Source: Pisaster brevispinus
Lineage: Eukaryota; Echinodermata; Asteroidea; Forcipulatida; Asteriidae
Assembly (NCBI GenBank): GCA_023634235.1
Contig: JAMKCF010000013.1
Span: 14,013,705 to 14,077,704, forward strand
Direction: 5' to 3'
DNA: 64,000 nucleotides
The notes beneath the pieces are model-generated. The model was given only the letters and a program-made list of their open reading frames with translations. It was not told where the DNA came from and made no database searches. How positions within the stretch are numbered: position 1 is the stretch's first letter; every line of letters starts with the position of its first letter. A program made the translations under genes and the position numbers. Of the stretch, positions 1 to 10,939 are shown piece after piece.

Positions 1-704
1 CAGCACAGCGAGTCCATTCTTCAGAGTCTCTTGGATTGAGATGAGATGCTATCAGAGAAAACTATGAAGAAGAAAAAAGAAGTAATACAAAACAAAAACA
101 GCAAAGTTAAAAACTCAACTCTAGGATTTCAACTCTGGGACCTTGACTCTGGGAACTCATCTCTGATGGGAACTTAACTCGGGAAACTCAATTCTGTGAA
201 CTCATTTCTGGGAACTCAACTCTGGGAACTCAACTCTGGGACCTTGACTCTGGGAACTCATCTCTGATGGGAACTTAACTCAGGAAACTCAACTCTGTGA
301 ACTCATTTCTGGGAACTCAACTCTGGGACCTTGACTCTGGAAACTCATCTCCGATGAGACCTTAACTCAGGAAACTCAACTCTGTGCACTCATTTCTGAG
401 AACTCAACTCTGGGAACTCATCTTTGTGAACTTAACTCAAGGACCTCAACTCTAGGAATTCAACTTTAAAAGCTCAATGCAGGGAACTCACTCTGTGAAC
501 TTTGAGTTTAATCGGCCCGGGATACTGCTGGGTTTAAACAGATTTCAAGGCATAGAATAGAACACAGGGGATGACCATTTTCAGCCTCCATTTTCAGCTA
601 GCGTCTAGACGCTGGGTGAGCTTCATTATAATTAATAATAATAATACATTTATATTATGCAATGTCTGGCAAGGCACAAACTACTAATTTTGTATGTTTC
701 TCAC
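1..704. repeat. GTF3C3 intron 4 (part): 14-bp minisatellite at about 115-500
   Basis: About 115-500 is a tandem repeat with a 14-bp base unit resembling GGGAACTCAACTCT. Longer blocks repeat at 101 and 87 bp; the TCTCTGATGG-type variant recurs at 160, 261 and 348, and the 14-bp difference is one base unit. Positions 530-704 are plain AT-rich intron with an (AAT)n stretch near 635 of the kind seen at SINE or LINE ends. Confidence 0.8.
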
Positions 705-976
705 CTGAAGTGATTTTTCCATATCTTGCTTATCTTCGTAAATCATACCCAGAAGCTGGTAAGGGTCTGGGCACCGGGGAACCTGTCTGATGATCTCTAG
801 GCACATCTTAATAGCCTCCTGGTGCCCACCACGGGCGAAGCACAAGTGGGCTTCCCCCATCAGCCCTTGCAGACCCTTGGGGACACGACTTTGACCTTTC
901 TTGCGGGCCCTTTTGGTCTTCTGTCGTTTTTCTGCCCTTCCGAGACGCATTTCGTGAGAAAGAGGGGAGTTGTCTG
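705..976 (-). CDS. GTF3C3: GTF3C3 coding exon 4, basic linker and first TPR
   Basis: 90 codons after the split Ala164, residues 165-254. The acceptor is TTTTGTAG|CAGACA and the donor TTCAG|GTGAGA. A Lys/Arg-rich stretch (residues 173-191) is followed by a helical pair with TPR spacing (GLMGEAHLCFARGGHQEAI, then YQLLGMIYEDKQDMEKSLQ). This is the best conserved part of the visible protein and the main basis for naming it. Confidence 0.92.
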
Positions 977-3958
977 CTACAAAAGTTGATCAATCAAACA
1001 GTTAAATTACGCCCAAAATGTTCCATTTGAACAGAAGAGGCAAAGTTGTTCATTTTGCAAAACAGCACTTCCATTGAAAATTCTCAAAGTCTATGATAAC
1101 AATTTGAAGGGGCACAAAGGCCTTTATGTAAACCTACTTGTCCGGTTCACAAGATTTCTTAAAGTACATAATTCATGTTATTGTTACACTTATTAAATTC
1201 TTTCTTTCTTTCCAACATCTAAGACGCACTGTGCAGTTAACACACAGGGATTCCAGCTGCCAAAATAGCACAATCAGACAACCAAGAATGTTTGTACAGG
1301 GCTCGAATTTGGGGGAAAAACCCACAAGACTGCGGGGCTTGTAGCTCAAAACTCTTACTGGACCAGGAAATTTGTTACATGACCAGAATCAAAATGAGAA
1401 GAACACTATCTACACATTTGACATTTTCACATTTGAGCTGATTTTTTGGAACAAGCATTAAGAGAAAATTTATCTCATTTTTCCTATGGGTAATGCTTCA
1501 ATACTCAAGAGAATTGAAAGATATTTGTATAATATCAGTTTAGATAAAAAAAAACACAGAGGTATTATTATTCAAAAAGACAAGACCACCGGACTTGTAC
1601 AGTCCTGAGTTTACTGGCCCGGTGTTAAAATCACTGGCTTCGGGCCTGCGGTCCAGTGTAAAATTCGAGCCCTGATGTAGATGATGACGTCAGGTGATCT
1701 GGGTCAATGACATGAAAAAAGGGTTCCAACCACTTTGTCGCATTCTGATTTTTGTGGCGAGAATTAAAACAGATTTGCCAGGCAATCTAGAATCTACATT
1801 TTAAAGTTCATTCACCTTGTGATGTTGACGAGAGGCCGGATATGTCACTCCTATCTTTGCGGGGACGCCCTCTACCTCTCTTAGGAGTTGCAGGTTCCGT
1901 TCGTGGTTTCCTCGGCCGACCAACTTTCCCTGCAAAATACAAGAAAAGACAGAGCATTTCCAATTACCAATTTACAATCATGAAAAACATTCAACTTTTT
2001 GTCCTGGGTATATTGGCCCAAACTGTTTACAGAACTGGAACTGCCACTACAAAACATTCAAAACCACAGTGGATGACATTGAATGGTCAGACAGTAGGAG
2101 GGTTGACTTGTGTACTGTGTATGCATGCACCACACAATATCATATTGCAGGCTGGCATAGTGCATCGTTAATCATTCAAAACCACAGTGGATGACATTGA
2201 ACGGTCAGGCAGAAGGAGGGTTGACTGTGTACTGTGTATATATGCATCCTATTGCAGCCTGGCACAGTTTATCTATTTGAAAACCACAGTGGATGATACT
2301 TAAACTGTCAAATAGTAGGAGGGTTAACTGTGTACGGTGTACGCATGCACCACATGATATCATACATGTGTAACTACAGGCTGACAAAGTGCAGACTATC
2401 ATTCCAAACCTCAGTGGATGATATTGAATGATCAAACAGTAGGAGGGTTAAAATCTTGAAGAGGTTCACCTCTCGGCTTATACTGTCTTCCAGTATACTG
2501 TCTTCCAGGAGGAACATATTCATCATCGTCCCCAAGATCCCCCTCCTGATCTCCACTGTCACTATCTCCATCATCGTCATCTCCTTCTTCTGCATTCTTC
2601 CTCCCCTCCTCGTCATCTTCCGCATCCTTCTCTCCCCGTTCCTCCTCTTCGTCGCTGTCATCGCTAGCATTCTCATCCGTCTCGGCTCCTTCGGGACCTT
2701 CTTCGGGTCCCAAGAGCTCCTCTGAACTAAGGAACTGTATCACCTACAAGACAATATTGCGAAAAATGGGATGAACATATCGTTGTGTGTGCATGGAAAA
2801 AAGGCGTAATAAAAAGTTAGCTATTTGTGCAAAGTTGTGTTTCAAGACAACCGAGTGTGAAATTTTGACAGGTTTCCTGCCATTCATTGGTCACCATAGC
2901 AAGGTTAAATTCTGCATTGGAATGGGACATCTCTTTGGGGTATTTTGAGCTTTAAAAAATGTAACAGTAATGCCACATTTTTTTGTCAGGAGCCATTTTA
3001 TTGCTTCCAGCTTTTTGTTACTGGAAAAAAGTACCTCAAGCCTAGCAGAACAGCGTGGAGCCTTACGCCCTTCTTCTGGGCACACGACAATATAAAAAGG
3101 AATATTTCCACAGTGAGATTAAAGGTTACTCGTTCCAGGGTCAATCCACTGGACTTCCTGTGTGATCCTTTATATCCTTCCTTAGGATCTTTTGAAACAA
3201 GGAAGTCCAGTTGTAGGCCTATGGCCTTCAAACAGTGACAAGTTAATGAGAATTTGTTTTTAAAACCAGTACTTATTAATTATTCAAATACACAACCAAC
3301 AGCAATTGCCGTACAGGGTGAATGAAATGAATAAAATTGTTCAGTTGCGCAGAAAATACCACCATGCAGACTGCCACTTTAGACTCATAGAGTCAATATC
3401 CTTAAATGTCTCTGCAATACAAGGTGTCGCAATCATGAAAAAAATTAACCATCTTCCGGTCTGCGATGGTTTTGACGATGCTAGTAACTACTCTCGCTGA
3501 ACGCCATTTGGGGGCATTTCTTCTGCATGAGTACACCACTGCACTGGGTGGATGGTCTAATTTCAATATAAATAAATTAGCCTTTTTACCATGTTTACTT
3601 CTAGTTCTAGTTAGCAATTCATAGAGAAATATCTCAATTTAAGAAAAGAAAGATCACCATCCATTATGATTTATAAATATTTGTACAAATCCCTAAAGGG
3701 ATTGACGATGATAGTTGAATAGGGAAATGTTTCCCAATTCTCACGAAATAGATGCAATTAATTTCTTAACCCGCTTCATTCGATCGCGGGCGACGGGCTC
3801 AGGGATGGTACGATATCACCAGTTTAGTAACTTAGTACTTTGCCTTCGTAACATACATCTTGTCCTTGTTTCCATTCAGTAAAGGAAATTTCACCATTCA
3901 AGTATTTCATTAATTCATCTCGATCAAGTGACATTTGTCTTTCTGTGTCTTCCTCCAT
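705..3958 (-). CDS. GTF3C3: GTF3C3 (TFIIIC subunit, TPR protein), 5' part, four coding exons
   Basis: This is the N-terminal part of general transcription factor 3C polypeptide 3. The protein is a TPR scaffold subunit of TFIIIC, which binds the A and B boxes of tRNA genes and recruits TFIIIB for RNA polymerase III. Exons in transcript order are 3958-3857, 2743-2470, 1929-1816 and 976-705. Intron phases are 0, 1 and 1, and all match. The start at 3958 is the first ATG after an in-frame stop about 30 nt upstream. Residues 13-30 resemble the N-terminal helix of human GTF3C3 (LMKYLNGEISF here). Residues 35-110 are strongly acidic, residues 127-151 carry two AT-hook cores, and residues from about 192 match the first TPR (LRGLMGEA-like start, CLEIIRQVP, MIYEDKQDMEKSLQ). 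The gene continues beyond position 1, so about 254 residues are visible. Family identity is from remembered homologues, not a search. Confidence 0.9.
977..1815. other. GTF3C3 intron 3
   Basis: This intron lies between coding exons 3 and 4. Its middle is the inverted-repeat element at 1297-1674. The remainder is unremarkable AT-rich sequence with no coding signal. Confidence 0.8.
1297..1674. mobile_element. Short inverted-repeat element, family A, copy 1
   Basis: The left end CAGGGCTCGAATTT is matched by its reverse complement at the right end, about 378 bp in all. The interior begins with a motif about a bound tail (CACAAGACTGCGGGGCTTG) and ends with CACTGGCTTCGGGCCTGCGG. Related copies lie at 14924, 38624, 39858 (inverted) and as fragments at 16900 and 47589. 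It has no coding capacity, so it is a MITE-like non-autonomous DNA element. Confidence 0.75.
1816..1929 (-). CDS. GTF3C3: GTF3C3 coding exon 3, AT-hook cassette
   Basis: 114 nt, phase 1 at both ends, so inclusion or skipping keeps the frame. It encodes two AT-hook cores, GRPRK (residues 129-133) and RGRGRPRK (143-150), then a Ser-rich tail. AT-hooks bind the minor groove of AT-rich DNA. The acceptor is TTTTGCAG|GG and the donor ACAAG|GTGAAT. I do not recall AT-hooks in human GTF3C3. Confidence 0.85.
1930..2469. repeat. GTF3C3 intron 2: four tandem copies of an ~115-bp unit
   Basis: The marker AAACCACAGTGGATGA recurs at 2061, 2178, 2281 and, slightly changed, 2405. Each is followed by a variant of AGTAGGAGGGTT and a TGTGTACTGTGTAT tract. 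Spacing is 103-124 bp. The last copy runs up to about 15 bases from the splice donor at 2469, so the array fills most of the intron. Confidence 0.8.
2470..2743 (-). CDS. GTF3C3: GTF3C3 coding exon 2, acidic region
   Basis: Residues 35-125, plus the first base of residue 126. The acceptor is TTGTAG|GTGATA and the donor AGAG|GTGAAC. The exon is almost entirely Asp/Glu with Gly, Ser and Asn up to about residue 110, then a short Arg/Tyr/Pro tail (PPGRQYTGRQYKPR). Vertebrate GTF3C3 also has a poly-acidic N-terminal stretch here, so it is expected in kind. It is likely disordered. Confidence 0.88.
2744..3856. other. GTF3C3 intron 1
   Basis: AT-rich intron. It has an imperfect inverted repeat around 3147-3216 (ACTGGACTTCCT with its complement). 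I see no further exon or RNA gene. Confidence 0.7.
3857..3958 (-). CDS. GTF3C3: GTF3C3 coding exon 1
   Basis: 34 codons beginning with ATG at 3958. The donor is GAT|GTATGT and the exon ends in phase 0. The segment LMKYLNGEISFTEWK parallels the N-terminus of vertebrate GTF3C3 (a Leu-x-x-Tyr-Leu-x-Gly-x-Ile-Ser-Phe pattern). This exon was too short for a simple ORF scan. It was found by looking for a phase-0 donor upstream of the acidic exon. Confidence 0.85.
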
Positions 3959-5400
3959 GTTGATGTTTGGAACTTCAGAGTCTTTCACACGTGTGTTTTA
4001 ATGCTATAGTTGACCCTATTGAATTCAATACAAAGCGGCCGCGGGGCGCACACGACACAAACAAGAGCTATTTTGAGCACTAATTTTTTTTTTTTGGTCA
4101 ACGACCGTCACTCAAATTGTGCGCGCCCTCTATAACTATTGGTTTACAGGTCAGGGCGACAGCAGCCAGTATAAGGGGACAGAAGAACCACATCGAGTTG
4201 GTGCCAGGTGCTCGTATTACCATTCTTTCTGGGCCATTGCAAACTATGAGAACACAGCTTACAGAAATTGCTATTATTGGACTTTAAAAAAAAATTATGT
4301 AAGCTCTTGTTCTGATCAGTACAGAATTTTGCAGTGGTCCTATCAGTCATGCTTGACAGATTTCACTGGTCATAAACACTTTTTAATGAATTTGAAATTG
4401 CATGACGAATTTTGAGGTCATAAGGCGTGGAGAGGTGTATTGTACAGAGAGGAGTTTATGACATGAAATTCTTTTATGCGGGCCAGCATTTCCTTTATTA
4501 TTTTTTTTTTTTTTCTTCTAAAGGCACTCGTCTTGCTCTGTGATTGTAGTAGCCTTTTGGGTACATGCATGGAGCTATGGCAACAAACGTGTGTAGGCTA
4601 TATATACACGACAATAATTATAAAAGAAACAGTGACAAGTACTGACGGGAAATGGCCGTCTTGAAACGACGTACGACCCAAAAGCCTACAAACTGCCCGA
4701 CCCTTGTATTTATCATTGAATTTATTTGAAGCATTGATTCTTTATTTTACGCCCTTTCACCGAAATTCAAATCAATAGAAAAGTGTCATTCTTGTGCTTA
4801 TGTCTAGAATTTAAGAGAATGGGATCCGTAATTCACTTGATAGTGTACCGACCATGAAGTCTTAAATTGCATAGGATTTATTTAGAGCCACGACGTCGTC
4901 TGTTTTGCTTTTATTGCATTAATTTCCTTGTTATGTTTTGCGTATCCTTGGTGAAAAACTGAATTCGTTTAGAAAAAAGAAGAAGAAGAAGAAAAAAAAA
5001 ACAGGGGAAAAAACAACAACAAAAACAAACAAACAAACAAACAAACACACAAACACATTTTGCCAAAATGTCATTATATAACCATTACCTATACAGTATT
5101 TTGTAAACACCGTACACACAAATTATATTACGAATAAAAAAATAAACACTTATGAATCAGTAGTCTATTTAAAACCAAGTCAAGATGGATCAGTAAAAAA
5201 AGAGCATCATTTTCGTTGAAGGATTGCCCCTGAATTAATCAGAGAAAAATCCACTTGAGGAAGAATTTGCCTCTTTATTTTCTATTTTCAAAAATAGGCC
5301 TAAGTATTTTCCCAATATGACGCCGATAGCTATAATTATTACAAGTTACTCGAAAATACAGGATGAGGATGCGGGCGGGGACGATCAACTGGGGTTCAAT
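3959..5400. other. Upstream flank of GTF3C3
   Basis: The GTF3C3 promoter should lie just above 3958. There is a palindromic ACACGTGT at about 3987-3994 and a CpG-containing tract at 4036-4070 (GCGGCCGCGGGGCGC). A reversed AGAGGGCGC motif lies near 4123. Homopolymer T and A runs and a (CAAA)n run near 5024-5050 follow. No conserved reading frame was found. Confidence 0.5.
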
Positions 5401-5410
5401 CACCCCAGGT

Positions 5411-6300
5411 CAATTCAATTTAATTCAATTTAATTAAGTTCAAATCAGTTCATTTCATTTCAATTCAATTCAATTCAATTCAATTCAATTCAATTCAATT
5501 CAATTCAATTCAATTCAATTCAATTCAATTCAATTCAATTCAATTCAATTCAATTCAATTCAATTCAATTCAATTCAATTCAATTCAATTCAATTCAATT
5601 CAATTCAATTCAATTCAATTCAATTCAATTCAATTCAATTCAATTCAATTCAATTCAATTCAATTCAATTCAATTCAATTCAATTCAATTCAATTCAATT
5701 CAATTCAATTCAATTCAATTCAATTCAATTCAATTCAATTCAATTCAATTCAATTCAATTCAATTCAATTCAATTCAATTCAATTCAATTCAATTCAATT
5801 CAAATCAATTCAATTCAATTCAATTCAATTCAATTCAATTCAATTCAATTCAATTCAATTCAATTCAAACCAATTCAATTCAATTCAATTCAATTCAATT
5901 CAATTCAATTCAATTCAATTCAATTCAATTCAATTCAATGCAATTCAATTCAATTCAATTCATTGCAATTCAATTCAATTCAATTCAATTCAATTCAATT
6001 CAATTCAATTCAATTCAATTCAATTCAATTCAATTCAATTCAATTCAATTCAATTCAATTCAATTCAATTTAATGCAATTCAATTCAATTCAATTCATTG
6101 CAATTCAATTCAATTCAATTCAATTCAATTCAATTCAATTCAATTCAATTCAATTCAATTCAATTCAATTCAATTCAATTCAATTCAATTCAAATCAATT
6201 CAAATTTAATTCAACTCAACTCAATTCAACTTAACTCAATTCAGTTCAAGTCAATTCATTTCAATTCAATTCAAGTCAATTAAATTCAATTCGACTATTC
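5411..6300. repeat. (CAATT)n pentanucleotide satellite
   Basis: An almost pure CAATT array at 5461-6190 with degenerate edges to about 5411 and 6300. Interruptions occur at about 5802 and 5867. A paired variant block (AATGCAATT, four units, CATTGCAATT) appears at about 5938 and again 136 bp later, which indicates duplication of a block inside the array. Reading it in frame gives a repeated Asn-Ser-Ile-Gln-Phe string, which is an artefact. Confidence 0.98.
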
Positions 6301-9300
6301 GATTCAATTAATTGTGACAGTTTATAAACGTATATGGCCTAAAGGAGATGTAAACAGTTGTTTTTAGCAGAAATAATAATTGAAGGTTTACCTGTATGTA
6401 TGCACATAATTAAGTTAATATTAAGGGCTCGAGAATTGACTGTAAACAAAAAGAAACACATTATAAAATTATGATTTCAAATATGTGTTTGAATTGTAAC
6501 GTTTCAGACTATATAGATTTACACTGAAGCTCGTTTTCGTTAAAAAAGCAACCCAAATAAATAAATACATACCACACTAGAGACCTGAGCATAACCATGG
6601 AGGTAAGCGTATAACTTAACTCTTATGGTTTGTTTGTATGTTTGTTGTTAATCGTCTGTTTGTTCGTTGTTTGTTTGTTCATGTCTTGTGTCTTCGATAG
6701 ATCGATGAGCGGTCGATCGATGTGAATGACAAAGCCCGATCGATGATTTGAACGAAGTTTATGCAGTTTTGGCGTTCCATAGTTTGATATTTCATAACAC
6801 TCCATTATTTGCGGGCCAGCCGATGAAAAAAACCTAACAAAAAAGCATTACCATTATTATTCAACCGGCATTCTGCTTCTGCCAAGCGTGGATCGCTGCT
6901 CTGCTTACCGACCGGATCCGAGTACGGCAGGCTCTCCCCCCTTCGACGGGGAGTTCATTTTTGTAAGTATAATAAAAGAGCAATCGTTGCTCCATCATTG
7001 TATAACAAATCAAAGGCTTATACCCAATCTCAATATAATTTTTAGAATAATTTCGCTCGTTATCTGCAAAAAATGCCCTAAATTACTAGTGTAGTAGTGG
7101 CAACCACTACGTACCAGCTCGTGGATCTCGGATAGTTTTTATTTGTGGGGGCCCCATGCTGCATTAGCTCCCTCCTCAAGAACGAAGCGGAAGGAATCCA
7201 ACGATGATCATCCTCCTCTCCTCCTCCCCCTGTAAACCAGTTTTCACGGTTTAATTTTTTCTTCTTCTTTAAATTGAAAAAGAGTAAACAGTTCAAAGTT
7301 GCAATGTATCAGCTGATGTCCTAATAGTAACAACCTTCCTTGGTTTATTGGAAGTGTGTAAACAAAACTCAAATGTTTCACTGTGCATCACCAGTGCATG
7401 CCACGGGGCGCCGTCTGATCTTTGATCTGTCCCCATTTATGCACGGTGTCCCGGTGAAAACCAAGTGTGTCTCGTAGAGTAGGCCTACGTGTGGAATAAC
7501 AATGTCTGCAGGATGCAGTGACTCCGATCAGAAACTGTAGTCTGTATGATGAGACTTTATTTTGCGTTATATTCGGCAGTTGTCTACTTTCAAAGATAAA
7601 TCCCATATTAAAAAAAATAATAAAATATCGTTGGTGTTCAATTTCTGCTATTTTAGTATTTGGAAGTGTTGTAAAATATGTCAAATGAAAATAAAATAAT
7701 AAAGTTGCCATATAATAATTATGAGGTTTCTTTGCTTTCAATTCAACTTGTTTTATCGGTTTGGTTTTGTATCTTTTATGTTTCTTACTTAATTGAACAA
7801 TAAAACAAAAAGGAGAAGTAATAATTGAAATAACTTTGAATGCTTTAGTTAAAAGGCAGGGTCCACACTTTTATTTTCCCAAACCAGTATATATCAACAG
7901 TCAATTGGTGTACATCCATAGTAGAGCAAGGATGGTGTATCCGAACATTATATGCACTTATAAAATAAACATGTGAAAATTGGGATCAATTGCTCATCAG
8001 AGTTGAAAGGAAAATATTGAGAACCCCCCCAACCCCCCCCCCCAAAAAAAAACACCCCAAACCCAAAACAAACACTTTTGCTGCTTAGAATTGTGGGCTT
8101 TCAGATGCCTGAGATTGAGAACTGAAGCCGAGATTCAAATTGTATTTATCTATTTATTTATTTTATTTTATTTGTTAAAAAATTTTTTATGGGGGGGGGG
8201 GGGAATTATCTCTTTCTCTAAAACTACATTACTTCAAAGGGAGTCATTTCTAACAATGTTTTGTAATTAATATCAACAATGCTCACCATTTACCAATAAG
8301 TTTTTATTGTTTATTGAGTGATTACCAAAATTATACCCTGCCTTTAAATCAAACAAATAGGGAATACAAATAATAATTTTTTTTAAAACATTGATTCATT
8401 TTTTTTGCGTGGGACATGATCAAATACAATATGTGCCAATGTACACAAACACTGCCATGGCATAGGCATTGGCAAATTGCTAACTACATGTATAGACCAC
8501 TTGAATTTTATTATGAGTTCGAGCAAGTCTGCTCATGTCGCATTCCCGTTCAGGCAAGGCTGATTTACGGTTTGAATAAAAGCAGTTTGAGGTGCAGCAA
8601 AAATGCCATTTAAGTTTTCAGCTTATTTTTCTTGTGTTAGTTGGAGTATAATGGGTCCATATCTGTGGAACTCGGTGAACCACTGGACTTGTGTCATAAA
8701 ATAAGGCGCTGTTGTCTCCCGTCTATTTCTGATGGAAATTTGAAAGTGATTAAAAAAGCTAAACTAAAAAAATTAAAATAATAATAAACCAAACAAAAAC
8801 TATTTGTAGTACTAGTATTAAAGCCTGCATGTTCATTCACATGTTTGAAAGACGTTTTGGGTGGTTTCAGGGCGTCAGGTACATACAAAAAGAAGTAACA
8901 AATATTGGAAAAATGCTAACATGGCGGATGCAAAGTGGACCCCTTTATTGTGGTTCCTATCAGTACGGGATTTGTATTCAGTGTAACTTTTAATCAAACA
9001 TAAAAACCAATTAGATTCCAATGAAAGCTTTCTAGTTAATAAAAGGTCTTATACCAAGGTACAAATCTTTTTCTGAACTGCACTGCCAAAAGTGAGGAGA
9101 TAGTATTCAAAATAACTTTCTGGTTTTTGTGAATGCTGTAGTCCAAATTGTGCAATATAGGAATAGTGCACAAAATTCTAGTTGTTTTCATTGTTTTTAC
9201 TTGGTTTGGTTTAGTTTGGTTTAAAGGTGTAATTATTGAAATCTAGAGCTAACTCTAAGGTTCTTAACTGAGGCAACAGAGCTATAGATGCATCCTGCTG

Positions 9301-10096
9301 AATAATACCACTGACCATCGCTGTTTCACTTGTTATACATACATAATCAGAATCTGGTTGTGGCAAACAACTGTTTGGCCTTTTAACATGTTTAAGTAAA
9401 AAAGTGGCAATCAGTACGTCAATCAGTGGTTAGGGCCTATCAAAACATTCTGGCCGTGTCCAAATTAAGAGACTTTGGCTTTGGCTATGGCTATGGCTGA
9501 CAGCTACAGTGACAACATTGAAGCCGCTTTAATGATGAGGATGTAGCCACTCTCAAAAACCATCAACTTGGATTACTTGAAAGTATGAAAGTACTGATCA
9601 TAAACCCCTGAAAAGGGGCCCTTTTCACATTACCTAGCATTCCTAAATGGATGACCCTTGGATGACCCCAACACTTAACCAACCTCTATTCTGTAATCCC
9701 TTAATATGTATCATTGATTGATTGAGTGGAAATAAAGTATTGGTTGATTGATTGATTGAATACCAGTTTCTCTAAGGTCCACACATACAGTACGTACTAA
9801 CCCTGGGGTTACATGTATCTCGCCGAGCCCTACTCCAGAGCAGGAACATGTGACTATTTCCTAGGAGGTGGATAATCCTCCATGCTTTGCCATGGTTAGC
9901 AGTTCGGTGAACTACCCTATGTTTCATTAACCCCTCGTGATCTGCACACTAGGAAGGGTTAGGGTTGAGATAAGGAAAATACAATTTAGGGGTGTCAGAA
10001 GATAGGGGTGTTGGAACATACATCACGTTCATGGATCCGGCAAGAACGATCAAAAGAGGAATTAGATCATGCAAGGGCGATCAAACTGATCGCTAA
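6301..10096. other. Intergenic region upstream of the OvoA-like gene
   Basis: AT-rich sequence without a supported gene. It includes a poly-C/poly-A patch at 8023-8060, a G run near 8190, a fragment of a CTTTGGCTATGGCTATGG-type repeat at about 9470-9530, and a (GATT)n tail at 9710-9760 typical of a retroelement 3' end. Confidence 0.55.
6885..6962 (+). other. Candidate untranslated first exon of the OvoA-like gene
   Basis: A relatively GC-rich stretch ends at a strong donor, TTTTT|GTAAGTAT, at 6963. The first coding exon starts with an acceptor at 10819-10820, so at least one untranslated exon must lie upstream, and this is a reasonable candidate. There is no transcript evidence in the sequence itself. 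Confidence 0.25.
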
Positions 10097-10483
10097 CGCG
10101 TTTACACTTGAGTCTGATCGCGCATTGATCCCCCTTTGCCCGGCCTCGGTTCAACGGAAGTTCCACACTGCTTGTGTGACAGGTCAACTGAGCAAGGTCA
10201 TTGATTGTGCGCACACGCAGGCATTTTTTTTTCTTCAACTCGGCGCCCCAGTCTGTTCGATCGATTAGACCGGAAGTCGGTGGGTCAAATTGCGGGGTCT
10301 GATCCTGCTTTGCGTTTACACTTTGTTTTTGATCCACCTTGCAGGATCAGATCCTCCTTTGATCCTGCAATAAAGGGGGATCAAAAAGGAGGATCAGATC
10401 CTGATTGCTCTTGCGTTTACACTAGCTGTTGATCGCCCTTTGATCGCCCTTGCAGGATCTGATCCTCCTCAAGTGTAAACGCG
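10097..10483. mobile_element. GATC-rich inverted-repeat element
   Basis: CGCGTTTACACTTGAG near the left end is mirrored by CTCAAGTGTAAACGCG at 10468-10483. The interior has many GATC sites in phrases such as GGATCAGATCCTCC and GATCGCCCTT, and repeats GCGTTTACACT internally. It has no coding potential and looks like a MITE or a decayed foldback element. Similar GATC phrases start about 70 bp further left, so the true left end may be near 10020. Confidence 0.65.
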
Positions 10484-10820
10484 GTGATAGGTGTGTAGCC
10501 GGCAGTTCAAGTGTTCAAAGGTCCTACCTTTGAAACAAACATGGGGTGGAAATTCCCCCAGGCATGCCAGGAATTGGTGGAAATTCCCCCAGGATTTTCC
10601 TTGGAATAGGCTTGTTCCTTGGAATAGGCTCGTCGCGATTATACAAAAATTGGCAAAATAAAGGATAACTTGTGGCGCCTGTCCCATCAATTAAATGACA
10701 AGGTGTGCAAAACATCTTGACTCGTTGACACTTTCAGTGACTTCTTTGACCATACATAAACCGCAAGACAGTTGCTCGTTTCCAGAATGTAAAAATGTGA
10801 CAATTGAATTGTTCTTGCAG

Positions 10821-10939
10821 AAGACACCCAGCGTGTGAGCTATCTGACCAACATTCAGGATGGACCCTCTGAACATCTTAACTGGGAAGTACTCCCTGAG
10901 GTCCATCAAGCCTTTGGATCTCAACAGCTGTACCAAAGA
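10821..10939 (+). CDS. OVOA: OvoA-like coding exon 1 (with 39 nt of 5' UTR)
   Basis: The acceptor TTCTTGCAG precedes 10821. The ATG at 10860 is the first after an in-frame TGA 15 nt upstream. It encodes MDPLNILTGKYSLRSIKPLD and six more residues. The donor AAAGA|GTAAGT is phase 2. The start is supported by the upstream stop and by the clean phase match to exon 2. Confidence 0.82.

Noticed and set aside
4119..4415. 98-codon open frame near the GTF3C3 5' end
   Set aside because: Not recognised, no homologous motif, opposite strand to GTF3C3 and without splice signals that lead anywhere.
5938..6283. Open frames with an Asn-Ser-Ile-Gln-Phe repeat
   Set aside because: Direct reading of the (CAATT)n satellite.
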